NCBI GenBank assembly: GCA_014058105.1
Contig: JACGCM010002017.1
Location: forward strand, 1,550,001-1,614,000
Reading direction: 5' to 3'
Length of the DNA stretch: 64,000 nt
DNA from: Kingdonia uniflora
Taxonomy: Eukaryota; Streptophyta; Magnoliopsida; Ranunculales; Circaeasteraceae
This document shows positions 45,289 to 56,762 of this stretch, in pieces. How positions within the stretch are numbered: the first letter of the stretch is position 1; each line of letters begins with the position of its first letter. The translations under genes and the position numbers were made by a program. The notes below the pieces were generated by a model. That model ran no database searches. It saw nothing but the letters and a program-made list of their open reading frames with translations, and was not told the DNA's origin.

Positions 45289-45818
45289 AGGGATGCCAAT
45301 GGGATGGATTTGGGGTAGGGGAAGCTCAAACCATCCCCATCCCCGCATAAACTCCTCTCTCCAAACCTGCCCCAAAACCCATTTAATTTAAACTAGGATC
45401 CACAAATCTACCCATATTGTAACACTAAATCTCATCCCCGCCCCATTTAATTGTTACTACACCAAAAATTAAAATAAAATATCATTCTATGTGAAATTTT
45501 ATTTTTGCTACGCTATACTATTACCAAAGTCATCAAAATCAACTAAAACATAAGTCATGAGTCCAAATGTTATGACTTAAATACCTAGGCAAAGTCATTA
45601 AATAAGACAAGTGAGAGATCAAAAGTGTATAAATGGTTTTATCCCCAATTATTTAAGGGTATATAGTAAATAACTAGGGGGGGATTTGTTAAATCTATAC
45701 CATACCCTCCCCGATCCCCATTGAATTTTTTGAGGTTCTCTCCAAACCCGATAATGTCATCCCAAATCCTCCCCGTTCGAGGCGGATCCCCGGCGGGGCG
45801 AAGCAAATTGTCATTCAT
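45289..45818. repeat. possible non-autonomous hAT-like element
   Basis: CCCC(A/G)-rich ends: TAGGGATGCCAATGGG at the left and, reversed, ATGACAATTTGCTTCGCCCC at the right, with CCCCATCCCCGC-type repeats inside. This layout recalls plant hAT elements beginning TAGGGATGGCAAT, but no 8-bp target duplicate is evident. Confidence 0.3.
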
Positions 45819-45899
45819 ACAAACTCTAATTTCCAAGTAATCAGTTATTAAAGAAATCCTTTTATACTTTCAAGAGCTTTCTCTAATCCCACACATAAA

Positions 45900-46391
45900 A
45901 AAGTACACAAATTTAATTTAAAAGTCTTGGTTGATTGTAACAAGATGGCATAAAGACAACCCAAGCGTGCTAACGATAACTCTCATAACAAACACCCGTA
46001 CAGACTTATCATTTGCAAAATTTATGCCACCTAAAAACTATAATACCTCTCTCTATATCTTTTTTCTCTCTCTCTCTCACTCACCCTTATCAAGTATAAC
46101 ACTCCCGCTGAACGGGTATTTAGAAGCGTCTAACCGGATTGTGGTGATGGTTACACTAATATTTAGTCTCACCCCGTATCACTTAAGATCCTGCTGGGTG
46201 TACAATCACGATCGATCTTGGGTCAACTTTTTAACCCTTCTAGCGCTCCGATCTCATCCATATGATGATATACCAGTATACCACCCCATTTACCCGGGCC
46301 CAATTTTAACTCGGATAAAAAGCTCCAAATTTAAGTCCAGTGAGCTTAGATACAAACACCACAACTTCTAGACCTTTCTCGTATATAAAAG
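45900..46391 (+). promoter_or_regulatory. severed promoter of the NudC-like gene
   Basis: Ends with TATATAAA (46383-46390). The five bases before the Copia element (AAAAG, 46387-46391) recur at 56575-56579 directly before the 5' leader of the gene at 56.7 kb. Before insertion the sequence would have run from the TATA box straight into that leader, with an expected start site within about 30 bp. A CT-rich tract (46062-46083) lies upstream, as is common in plant core promoters. Confidence 0.7.
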
Positions 46392-46648
46392 TGTTGGAAA
46401 TATTGGATATTATTATATTAGTTAATCAAAAGCAATGATATGAGAGAAGAGTAGGGTTATCTTATTGATGAACAATATCTCTTTGTATCCTCAGAGGTTC
46501 TGTCCTACAAAGAATAACCCAATTTAAGTTATATATACTCTCTCAAACTTTCCCCATAACTTTAATGGTCTATGGGTTTGTTAGGGAGTTCAGTAGGACA
46601 TCCCAACCCAGTTGGGTTCCCATCTCGGGCTTGACCCAACTCCTAACA
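46392..46648 (-). repeat. 3' LTR of the Copia element
   Basis: 257 bp, TGTTGGAAATATTGG to TCCTAACA on the + strand. Confidence 0.93.
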
Positions 46649-47355
46649 CTCCCCTTTGAGGTGTTCCATACCAAGATGACTTGCCTCATCAAAACCTCTG
46701 CCTAGCAAAACCCCCTTGGGCAAAAAGTTGTGGAAGGAAAGAGTATAATCCTATGCCCCGTATGGGTTGTGGACGCGTATGCGTTTCCTCTAGTTAGTAA
46801 AACCTCCTAGGATAAAAATTGCACTATCAGGAAAAAGAGTACAACACGCACGTGTCCACGTCAGGATGGGATTACTCCTCCTGACGTCGATCTCCTTAAG
46901 ATAATAAATCATGTAAACTTCGCATGCCGATTTTGTGTACCAGTCTTTTGAACGTAAGATGTGTAAGAGCCTTCATGAATAGATTAGCTAAGTTATCTTA
47001 TGAACGGACTTGAACAACGTTAATCTCATTCATCTTCCGCAACTCGTATATGTGGAAGAATTTGGGTGAAATGTGCTTCGTTATGTCGCCTTTAATAAAT
47101 TTGTTATTGACTTGAATGATATAATCTGCGTTGTCTTCATAAAGAGTCGTCGGTTTATCTTGGATAAAACTTAGACCGCAACTTCTGTTGATGTGGTTAA
47201 TTATGAACCGTAACCAGAAATATTATATGCCAACTTCATGAAGTGCAAGAATCTCCGCGTGGTTCAAGGATGTAAAAACTATCGTCTGCTTTACCAGTCT
47301 CTATGAAATCGTTGTATCTCTATACAAGAATACATAACCCAATTATGATCCGCCT

Positions 47356-48015
47356 TTATGTGGATCTGACAAATATCTTGTATCGATGTATCCTATAATT
47401 TATTATTTGCCAATTTTTGGATAGAACAGATCCCCAGTCTTTCGTGCTAATGAGATATCTCAGAATGTGCTTGATCCTATTCCAGTGCATTTGGGCAGGT
47501 ATAGAACTATGGCATATCAAACAGTTCACTATGAATAAGATGTCGGGTCGAGTGCACCCTGCTAAGTATAGCAAAGCACCGATAGCTCCTAGATATGGCA
47601 TCTCAGGCCCTAGAAGTTTTTCCCACTCGTCTGGAGGATAATATATGTCCTTATTCACAACCAATGAACGGACATGCATATGCGTTTTGGTACTGTGTGT
47701 CGTATCTATTCCAAAACGTTTTATAATTTTTTCTGTATACGTCGCCTGATGTGTGATTATGTCGCGACCAAGATGTTCGATCTGCAAACTGAGACAAAAT
47801 TTGGTCTTCCCAAGGTCTTTCATTTCGAATTCCATCTCAAGGTATTCAGCAACATTCACGATCTCCCCTGAAGTTCCGATGATATTCAAATCGTCTACAT
47901 AAATTATAATGATGGCGAAACTAGTATTCATTTTCTTGATAAAAACACATGGGCAAACAAGACTAATTACAAAACCATCGGTTTTCAAATATTCAGTCAG
48001 CCTGTTGTGCCACAT
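47356..48015 (-). pseudogene. Copia reverse transcriptase remains
   Basis: A 219-codon open frame with IIIIYVDDLNIIGT (the YVDD catalytic box), FEMKDLGKTKFCLSLQIEHL and GALLYLAGCTRPDI. The upstream part of the reverse transcriptase (48.0-48.6 kb) is interrupted by stops; the downstream RNase H is also broken. Confidence 0.88.
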
Positions 48016-49183
48016 GAGCCCTGATTATTTTAGACCATATAATAACTTATCCAATTTTATTACGTAGGTACCCCGTGTGCCTGGTATTGTCGCTTCCAGA
48101 AGCTTAAACCCTTATGGTAGCTTCATGTAGATCTCTATATCTAATTTCCCATATAGATACGTAGTAACTACATCCATAAGATGCATGTCAAGCTTGTTTT
48201 CAACGATTGATAAACTAATCAAGTAACAGAACGTTATAGCGTCCATGACTGGAGAATAAGTTTCATCGTAATCGATGCCAGGTCTTTGAGAAAAGCCCTG
48301 GGCAACTAGTCTTGCCTTGTATCTTAATATATTTCTAAGTTCATTACGTTTCCAAATATATACCCATTTATAATTGATAGGCTTGATGACATCTTACATA
48401 GGGACTATTGGTTTAAATACTTCGCGTTTAGCTGGTGAGTTGAACTCTACATTGATCGTAGCCTCCCACTTTGGCCAATCTGTATGACTTTTACATTCGT
48501 CTAAAGTGAGTGGTTTTGGATCATCATCCTCGATGGCAAGCGCAGCAGCGAAAGTGAATACTTTGTCTACTACTACTTCTGAATGATCTCACATGGTGTT
48601 ATTATAAACAAAGTTAATCGAGATCTCTCGATTATCATGTACATATGCCTCTCTGGGCTTGTCTCCTAATACTTCAAATAGGTACGTAGCTACTATGGCC
48701 CTGTCTATGGAAGGTTCCATCCCTGATGAACCGACTACACTATTAGATTTTTATTTTCCCGTACATTGTTTTTTAGCCCTCGGCTTAGCGTCTTTTACAG
48801 AGGAGCGTCCTCTCGTGACGCGCGGTTTGGATTTATTAGCGGGTTGCATACCAGTTCCCTGAACATCCAGTCGTGTAGGTACATTACTTGCAGGTACATA
48901 CTCATTGGTTACTTTAGCAACATCGTTGAATGTATCTAGCGATTCATTAATGATTTATTGTAAGTATTGAATCCGATGTACTTCCTTGTCAACGTGATTG
49001 GTTAGAGGATCTAGATAAGACAATGATGGTGTTTTCCAACTAATCTTGGAAATATCCTCAATATTAACTGTCATATCTTCCCCTAATACTGGGAATATCG
49101 TCTCATCAAAGTGACAATATGCAAATCTTGCAGTAAATACATCACTAGTAGTGAGTTCCAAGTATTATATGATAGATGGTGAA

Positions 49184-49878
49184 TCATAACCCACATAAAT
49201 ACCAAGCCGACGTTGGGCCCCCATCTTCGTACATTGTGGTGGTGCAATTGGCACATGTAGGAATTATCCAAATGTTCGTAGATGGGCAACACCAGGGCTC
49301 CACCCCAATTACTAGTTGCAATGGGGAATATTGATTATTTGCTGTTGGGCGAATTCTAATTAGGGCGGCAGCATGCAAAATTGCATGGCCCCACGCAGTG
49401 GTCCAAAGCTGAGATCGTAATAACAGTGGTCTAGCGATTAACTGTAATTATTTTATTAGATTTTTTGCCATTCCATTTTGGGTATGGACATGGGGTACTA
49501 GATGCTCGACATCTATCCCATTGGCCGTATGAAAATCAATAAAAGTCTTTGAGGTAAATTTGCCAGTGCCATCAAATCTCACAGATTTGATCGGGCGATC
49601 CAGGAAATGTGCTAGTATTCAGATAATCTGTGCAAGCAACCGTGAAAATGTCATATTCCTAGGTGATAATAGGCAAACGTCTGACCATCTCACAGATGCG
49701 TCGATTAAGACCATATATAATTTAAACATACCACTATGTGGATGGATAGGTTCGCATATGTCTCCATGGATACGTTGGAGAAAGGCTGAAGACTCCAACT
49801 CCACCTTGGTCTTACTAGGTTGGACTATAAGCTTCCCTGAGAGTAAACGTGACACGGGAAATCTTGCAAAATTTTGAC
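49184..49878 (-). pseudogene. Copia integrase remains
   Basis: Reads FLQRIHGDICEPIHPHSG, YMVLIDASVRWSDVCLLSPR and, later, HAAALIRIRPTANNQYSPLQ, typical Copia integrase core blocks, with frameshifts between. Confidence 0.8.
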
Positions 49879-50122
49879 CATCTCTCTCATAAGTGAATGT
49901 CCAAAGGTACTATTGATAATTTTCCTCATTATTCATTGTTCAGGATGTTCGAAGCGATCATGCCAAATCTTAAACGTTTTCTCTTGTAACGGAGAAAAAT
50001 TAGTGATTGCATATGTTTATACATGCCTGACGGTAGTTGAATAAAACCCTGAGGAATACATTGGACACCGTTCCAATATAAGTTCTTGACCTTTAGGCAA
50101 ATAGGCGATGCATATATAAAAT

Positions 50123-50908
50123 TTAATTTTCATCATTTCCTATCGTCTTGACTTGATAACCGTTATCATGTATCTCCCAAAAGCTTAATAAATTCTTGAA
50201 AGATTTACTAGCAAACAACGCGCCCTGGATACTCAGTATCATATCGTTATTGAGTATTAACGTGGCTCTCCCTGAGCCCTCTACGATACTGGCTGTCCCA
50301 GTAATAGTGTGAATGTCCCCGACAAACGCGGTCAAGTACGAGAAATACTGTTTATCTCGAAGGATAGAGTGTGTAGTATACTGTCTACTAGACATGTGTC
50401 GCGACTCGTCTTATTATCAATTAGTGTTCTATAGGTAGAAAAATTCACGGGCGATCTGTATATATAACATATTAAAAATCTATATATAACAAATTAACTA
50501 CTATCCCAAGTAATAATTTGAATAGTCAGTATTATAACATAACTGAAAATCTCATGTATGTCACAAGCACTTTATTGAAACATAAATGATTTGTTCATAA
50601 CATAATTAAAAATACTAACAAAAAGTAAATCAAGTTTTTGCATGAAAAGAAACTACTAGTACTTTATATTGTGACATCACATGTTTACTGAGATATTGCT
50701 ACGGATACTCCGTATGTTGATCTATGCCGACATTAGTGTCGCTGAAGAAATCTGACGCCGCAAACCCCACAAGGGCGGAGTCAGTGTTAATAACTGCGTG
50801 GTGGGTCTGGACTCTGTTATTTCTGGTCATCTGTACTGCAAAGCATTCCCGTGCCCAGTGTCCGGTGCCACCGCAGTTAAAGCAAGAAGATCCATGATCT
50901 GGCTTCAT
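50123..50908 (-). pseudogene. Copia gag zinc knuckle and protease remains
   Basis: Two open frames: one with CFNCGGTGHWARECF (intact CCHC knuckle, 50.87 kb) and one from 50395 beginning near the protease (HSILRDKQYF, GRATLILNNDMILSI). The two are separated by stops. Confidence 0.8.
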
Positions 50909-51796
50909 TTTCTTCTTTACATTTTCTGGTTTGCCGAATTTCTGAAATCCTTTACCTTTCCTAGAGCCAATGGGTTTCTGGTTCCCACCCTTCCTGTTTC
51001 CCTTGTATCCTCCTATGCCCTTTTCATATTTGCGTATCTGACTTACATAGTTATTTCCCCAAAACTGAATATTGTGTGATAATACTCTAATTCATATCTA
51101 GATATCCTATATAACAGACCAAGAAAAAATTATATAGAAATTCGAAAATAGGTATGAAATATTTCTCCGCAACGCAAAAGATTCGAGGAAAACATTGATT
51201 TGGAGGCGTGGTGATAATGTGTTGGATAATATTGGATACTATTCTATCAGTTAATCAAAATACATGATATGAGAGAAGAGTAGGGATATCTTATTGATGA
51301 ACAATATCTCTATGTATTACAAAAGGTTTGTTACAAAGAATAACCCAATTAAGGTTATCTATACTCTTTCAAACTCTTCCCATAATCCTCTTAATGGTTT
51401 ATGGGCTTGTTAGGAGTCTAGAAGGACACCCCAACCTACTTAGGTTCCCACCTTGGGCTGCACCCAACTCCTAAGAGCAAACGCAGCAGGGTGTGGGTTG
51501 AGTTGGGTTTGCAAATCCACACTCAAACGTCTCCTAGCAACGACTGTTTGGGTATGAGTTTGATGACCTGGCGTTACAGGAACTCAACCGAGTGGGAGGA
51601 ACTCGCACTCAAAAAAATATTGAGTTTGATGGTGTTTAGATCACCGCGCGGTGTTTTTTTTTCCGCGCGGTAAAAGGAACACCGCGCGGTGATCTAAACA
51701 CCTCCAAACTCAATTATTTTGATCGACACTCCCTGACAACTTCTTCTTCCCTAAACCCAATTGCGGAGCTGAGGAGAACCTCTACGCTCTCCCCAA

Positions 51797-53340
51797 ATGG
51801 CGAACTCCTGCACCTGCAGTAATAACTCAACACCGTCGACCCCATCCTCCCATAACCCACTTTCAACACCATTCGCTCAACACCCATTATTACAATTCAC
51901 TCCATACCTCTACCAAAACCCATCACAATTTCAACCTCAATTCCAATCACAAACCCCACCTCCATTTACCATGTCGCAAGGGGATCCCAGTTATGAACAA
52001 TATCAAAGTCTATTTACACTTTCTCAACCGCAACCTCAGGCGTTTAGCCCATACTATCAACCATATCTGCTCACTCAACCTCAAGTTTTTCAACCTCCAA
52101 ATTACTTTTAGAACTATCTATTCCATGGTGAATCTACTCAGCACAGTCAAAGTGATGCAAATACGTCAATACCTGTTGAAGCGGCGGCTCCCCAGAAAGA
52201 AAAAGGAAAATGAAGAAAGAAAAGAGCACCCAGAAAACAAAGACCAAGCATTCAAGTGCCAGAAGATTCTAAGTTTTTGGACGAGATGGATGATGCTGGA
52301 ATGCATTGGACGGGCGCAGACTTTACGTGTCTCGCTAGGGGGTGGGTAACAACTTATGTCCAAACAAATGGTCGTACAAATAGTTTTACTTTCTATTAAA
52401 ATGTCAACATTACCTTTAACAGAGACCCCGAGTGCCCCACACGACGATCATGTGGGTCGACCAAATCTCAGTGGTATGCCCATAATGCACAATGTGTGGC
52501 GTACAAGGGGATATTTGCTCAAGAACGATTTAGGAATAGCAACAGAAAAATAGAAGAAGATCGGGTACGTTATAGTTTCCTTTAACTCAATGTCAATTAT
52601 TTCTCGTAGATATACACGTTATTTATTTGTATTAGGTAATTTTGTGAATTGTAGGAAAATGATGCACACATATACACGTTATTTATTTGTATTAGATAAT
52701 TTTGTGAATTGTAGGAAAATGATGCACACATATACACGTTATTTATTTGTATTAGATAATTTTGTGAATTGTAGGAAAATGATGCACACAAAATCTATAA
52801 AGGCTTGAATAACGGCAATGACTTCAAACACTGAGAAGCGCATAAGATTTTGGTGTGAGAACCGCGATGGGACAACCTGAGGGATGATGGGTTAAACCAT
52901 GCGGTGAATATACCAAGAAATGTAGCCAGGAGAACATCGGGCAATTCTTCTCCAGGGAACTCGATCGGATCAAACAATCTATCGGAGAACCCCGACAGCC
53001 CACCTACACCTCAATCTGCGGGCCCATCGGCTAAAAACTCTATAGAAAGAACCTTATATTACAAAAGGCAATGAAGGGTATGGCTGCATCTGGTAGCGGT
53101 ATCCAAATAATGCTGGATGAACTACGGTTGGAGAAGATACAAGCGAAATAAGAAAAAGAAAGAAGAAGAGCATAAGCAATGCAACACTAGCAAGCTAATA
53201 TGGATTTGGAGCAAGCAAAGGAAGATCGCAAAATTATGGAGAAAGACTTGGGTACTCTTTATATACATTAATTGTAATACTATCTGTAAAGGCAAGCTGA
53301 GATCATGGAACGTCAGGCCAAGAAGGGCGGACCAGGTACT
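51797..53340 (+). pseudogene. Harbinger ORF1, Myb/SANT-like DNA-binding protein
   Basis: Starts MANSCTCSNNSTPSTPSSHN with a Pro/Gln-rich N-terminus. Later blocks, in shifting frames, read CLARGWVTTYVQTNG, KSQWYAHNAQCVAYKG and NDFKH-stop-EAHKIL followed by EPRWDNLR. These match the Harbinger-associated Myb-like protein, in which WKNM and HCWxxLRxxPKW blocks flank the trihelix. In the family it binds the ends and recruits the transposase. An intron is suggested by the triplicated acceptor at 52600-52790. Several stops make it non-functional. Confidence 0.7.
52611..52792 (+). repeat. 60-bp tandem repeat, three copies
   Basis: Unit starts near 52613, 52673 and 52733; each contains ACACGTTATTTATTTG and the acceptor-like GAATTGTAG followed by GAAAATGATGCACAC. 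Copies 2 and 3 are identical and copy 1 differs at one base. Confidence 0.95.
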
Positions 53341-53610
53341 TGAAGTGGTGATGAAATATAATTTAACTTTGCTGTATATAGAAGTTTTTTTTATCCAAGA
53401 ATGTAGTTTAATAACCAATAATGTAAACGTTTGAATAATGTACTGCTCAAAATTCTACACTTTTTTTTGAAATGTTTATTTCCGATAATATTGCGTTAAA
53501 ACAAATACAAGATCAATATTGCGTTAAGAAAAAATATTTAATAAACTTGTACGACTAAGAGAAGCATTAAATTACATCAATAACACACAAATAATACAAG
53601 AAATGGAGTA

Positions 53611-54650
53611 CTAATTTTGAAGATTTTCCTTCACGGCCCACAAATGCTCGGTTAGATCATCATTTGGATCAAAGTGAAGTTCTCGACTTCGAATCCGGTT
53701 CATTTTCGATATAAAAGATTCTATTGTTCCGCGTTCGCGTACAATATCAAACCATTCGCCTTCGATAGTTGAGGGCTTGGCCGGATTGTAGTCTAAGTAT
53801 GATGGGAATGCACCTCGTTCCTCCTCGACGATCATATTGTGTATTATCACGCACGCCTTCATGACATTGCTCAAAACATGGGGGTCCCACAATTTAACCA
53901 AATTTTTTACAACATTGAACCGAGATTGTAAAACCCCAAACGCCCGTTCTACGTATTTTCGGCAACTTTCTTGTTGTTGAGCAAAAAAGAATTGTTTCGC
54001 TGCAACCAGATTGAATATGGTTTAGACAAGTGTTTCCCATTTAGGGTATATGCCATCCGCTAGGTAATACCCCATATCATAAGCTTTTCTGACAATTGTA
54101 TAATTGTAAGGCGGGGCGATACCATCGGCCAGGTCGGTGAAAAGATGTGATTATTGCAGGACATTGATATCATTGTTAGATCCTGGTAATCCAAAAAAAG
54201 CATGCCAAATCCAAAGGTCATGTGAAGCTAACGCTTTTAGAATCAGTGTCGCCTTGGGGTAATGACCAGTAAATTGACCGTGCCAAGCTTTGAGACAATT
54301 TTTCCATATCCAATACATGCAATCAAGGCTTCCTAACATGCCAAGAAATCCCCAGGACTCTCCGATCGCTTTTAACTTTTCGACGTCGGCTACGTTTGGT
54401 GCTTGAAGATATTCTTCGCCAAAAATTTGTATAACCGCAACACAAAACCTTTTCACACATAACAATGTTGTATTTTTTCCTATTCGGATATATTCATCAA
54501 AAAGATCTGCCGCAATACCGTAGCTTAGGAAACGTAATGCTGCGACTACCTTTTGGTACGGTGATAACCCCATAGTACCAGCGTTGTTGGGTTTCTAGAC
54601 AAAATAATGATCATGTGCAACGATTACATCGAATAGATGCATAAACATGT
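53611..54650 (-). pseudogene. PIF/Harbinger DDE transposase
   Basis: Minus strand reads through as one transposase with only three stop codons (TAG 54595-54597, TAA 54151-54153, TAA 54022-54024). Blocks: GLSPYQKVVAALRFLSYG, MLGSLDCMYWIWKNC (first Asp), HDLWIWHAFFGLPGSNND (second Asp), DMGYYLADGIYPKW, and RKYVERAFGVLQSRF (Glu), then MKACVIIHNMIVEEE. This is the DDE_4 / ALP1-like family that cuts and joins at TWA sites. The frame is otherwise intact, so loss of function is fairly recent. Confidence 0.92.
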
Positions 54651-54652
54651 CT

Positions 54653-56312
54653 CTACTCAATGACTGTAATACCAACTCTGAGTGCACTCGGTCCAAACAG
54701 ATCTATATTCCCCATCCTCTGGGAATCTGTCAACATGTGGCCTACCTCCGAAGTTTGTTCAACCCAGTATGAGGCGTAAGTCTTTCGTTCATCCCCTACC
54801 ACAAACTGCTCACAGTCAACGAACCCGGCCCGTCTCATCTCATGTAAAGCCGCTGTACTAATATGTGGTGACATGCTAAGCGGATGATCCAAAGGAATAC
54901 GCAACTTGCCAGTCACCTGCCTCCAGGATCTATCCCCTAAGTAATATTCGCAGTTTCCTTTTGGTACTTAAAGTGGCATCCTTTTATGTGATATGAGTTT
55001 TGCATTCAGTACGTCATCTGTCTCAGACACTGTAGAATCAAATCAAGGTTCCCATGTGATCGTCTCAACAGTGCAGTGTTCAATATGGTATCTGCCTATA
55101 ATAAATAGATTGGCTGCCTGGTCATTTGTTTTCCTCCTGTTTCTCTTCTCCCATGCTCTGAGGCACGGATAGGCCAGGTACTTTACCTCTTCCTTTACTA
55201 TAGGGTGACCAACCCCAAAATACTCGTAGAACCAATACTGTATTTCGGAATAACATAAAAAATAATAATTTATATTTAAGACGTTTATTGGAAGATATTT
55301 AATTTGTAAAAGGAAAAAATGTCAGTGTACAGGAAGAAGTTGCACAAATCCAGTGATGGCACCCCCGGTCGTGACTGCGGTATCCAAACCATGGTACAAA
55401 AAAACAATAATAGCAGAACCCCAGTCATATTGGGCAGCTGAGTCGAAATCGTTCACAACCGCGAGATATCCAAGCGGGATGGTGTCGTTGGCCGTTTGGA
55501 ACCACAAATGTCCCATCATGAAGAGGATAAAAGCATGAGCAATAGTAATATATTCATCCCGATCAGCTACAACGGTCAAGTACGTCCTCAAATGTGCAAT
55601 GTTGACGTTCCCACTCTTTATATGGCTGAAATCAATGTTGGGGAGCAATTGTCTCGCATTGGATAAAATAGACCATGTGTCGCCATATGGCACCTGATAT
55701 CGGCCGATAGACAATGATGTCAGCACAGTGAAATCGAGAAGAGTGACCCCTATCTCCGCACAAGGGAACAGAAATGTGTGTGTGGTCGGCCACCAACGTT
55801 CTGTAAGCGCCTAAATTAGCCGATTATCTGAATTGCCCAAGCGTATATCCATAAACTGCCCGAAAAAATTCACCACGGCATTCCTTACAGCTAGAATTGT
55901 GGCAATATCCTTCCACACTTTGAACACCGTAGTGAATGTGCCGTGCACACGCATCGAATCCCGATTCTATTCATTGAGGCATTTTGTCAAACACATGATT
56001 TATGGAAAAAAACAAATTCACAATTACACTAAAACTTACCGTGAGTTCCTTTCATGTGTAATAAATGTGACTGACTCTGTCTGGGAGTTGGGTAATACAC
56101 CTCTGCGGGAAGTTATCTTCGGTTGGGTTTGGTATATCTTGGGGTTGGACATCTTCAAATTCTACTCTTTTTTTCTTTCTTCCGGACCTCGAGCGAGTTA
56201 CTGAACGCTCTGGATCACTTGTTCTTCTAAACTCAGGTAGAGTAATGGGGTGTGGGTCTCCCTCTGGCATATGCATAATGATTTTGTTGGAATTCAAAGA
56301 TTTTTTTACCAA
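54653..56312 (-). pseudogene. plant mobile domain (aminotransferase-like) protein
   Basis: Minus strand: MVKKSLNSNKI start near 56312, VEFEDVQPQDIPNPTEDNF, an apparent intron, then VWKDIATILAVRN, ALTERWWPTTHTFLFPC, YGDTWSILSNARQLLPNIDF, GHLWFQTANDTIPLGYLA, DWGSAIIVFLYHGLDTA, YWFYEYFGVGHPIV, TNDQAANLF, DPLSMSPHIS-like block and FVDCEQFVVGDERKTYASYW. The WW-TTHTF and HLWFQTANDT regions identify the PMD family, known both as host silencing genes and as transposon passengers. Stops lie at 55811-55813, 55043-55045 and 54968-54970, plus a frameshift near 55320. Confidence 0.8.
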
Positions 56313-56579
56313 AGGATTTTTGAGAGAGAGTTAGATGTAAAAATTATGAAAATAGTTGAATTACTAGTGAGTTTTACTTACAGTTGATGCGGCGGTGTTT
56401 GGAACCCCGCGCGGTTGTGTTTTAATCTTCTCTAAATTTAAAAAAAAAAAAAAACTCCACGTAGTAAACTCACATTGGCTGCTGGGGGAGGTCGGGTGTG
56501 AGTTGTGGGTTTGGTGGGCTAGGGTGTCAGAACTCACACCCAAACCCACACTCACTGCTAGAGATGCTCTAACGAAAAG

Positions 56580-56723
56580 CAAAAACAAAACGCTCAAAAC
56601 CTTTACAACAGAGCAACTCACAAGAGATGAAATCAACAACAATGGCGATTATCTCTGACTTCGAAGAAGAGCAACAACAACAACAATGGTGATTATCTCT
56701 GACTTCGAAGAAGAGCAACAACA
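56580..56723 (+). promoter_or_regulatory. 5' leader of the NudC-like gene with upstream ATGs
   Basis: ATGs at 56628 and 56642 share one frame and stop after CAACAATGGTGA; an ATG at 56685 opens a second, out-of-frame reading that overlaps the main start at 56724. These arise from a tandem triplication of the start region. Such upstream frames usually lower translation of the main frame. Confidence 0.6.
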
Positions 56724-56762
56724 ATGGCGATTATCTCTGACTTCGAAGAAGAGCAACAACAA
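56642..56762 (+). repeat. 39-43 bp tandem triplication of the start region
   Basis: ATTATCTCTGACTTCGAAGA begins at 56648, 56691 and 56730; each unit ends in a CAA run of different length. Spacing of 43 and 39 bp puts the first unit out of frame with the third. Confidence 0.95.

Larger units (their letters stand above)
46392..51474 (-). mobile_element. Copia retrotransposon (split; last 2 bp at 56573-56574)
   Basis: The element reads on the minus strand. The left (3') LTR is 46392-46648, 257 bp; the right (5') LTR is 51220-51474 plus 56573-56574, also 257 bp once the Harbinger transposon is removed. Target duplicates AAAAG flank the whole (46387-46391, 56575-56579). A purine tract (minus strand CAAAGGGGAG) lies at 46649-46658. 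Coding order on the minus strand: zinc knuckle (about 50870), protease (about 50390), integrase (49.9-49.2 kb), reverse transcriptase (48.5-47.4 kb), RNase H (about 47.0 kb), all with stops. Relatives lie at 3490 and 29800-33165. Confidence 0.93.
51475..56569. mobile_element. PIF/Harbinger transposon carrying a plant-mobile-domain gene
   Basis: Terminal inverted repeats GAGCAAACGCAGCAGGGTGT and, reversed, GAGCATCTCTAGCAGTGAGT are flanked by TAA on both sides (51472-51474 and 56570-56572), the PIF/Harbinger target duplication. GTGTGGGTT follows within both repeats. Inside: a Myb/SANT-like ORF1 on the + strand (51797-53340), a DDE transposase on the minus strand (53611-54650) and a plant mobile domain (PMD) frame on the minus strand (54653-56312). 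All three are broken by stops. It sits two bases from the end of the Copia 5' LTR. Confidence 0.9.

Noticed and set aside
45639..45836. Open frame with a Gly/Pro-rich peptide
   Set aside because: Lies inside the CCCC-rich probable hAT-like repeat; no homology.
52590..52808. Repetitive 64-72 codon frames on both strands
   Set aside because: They come from the 60-bp tandem triplication and include intron sequence.
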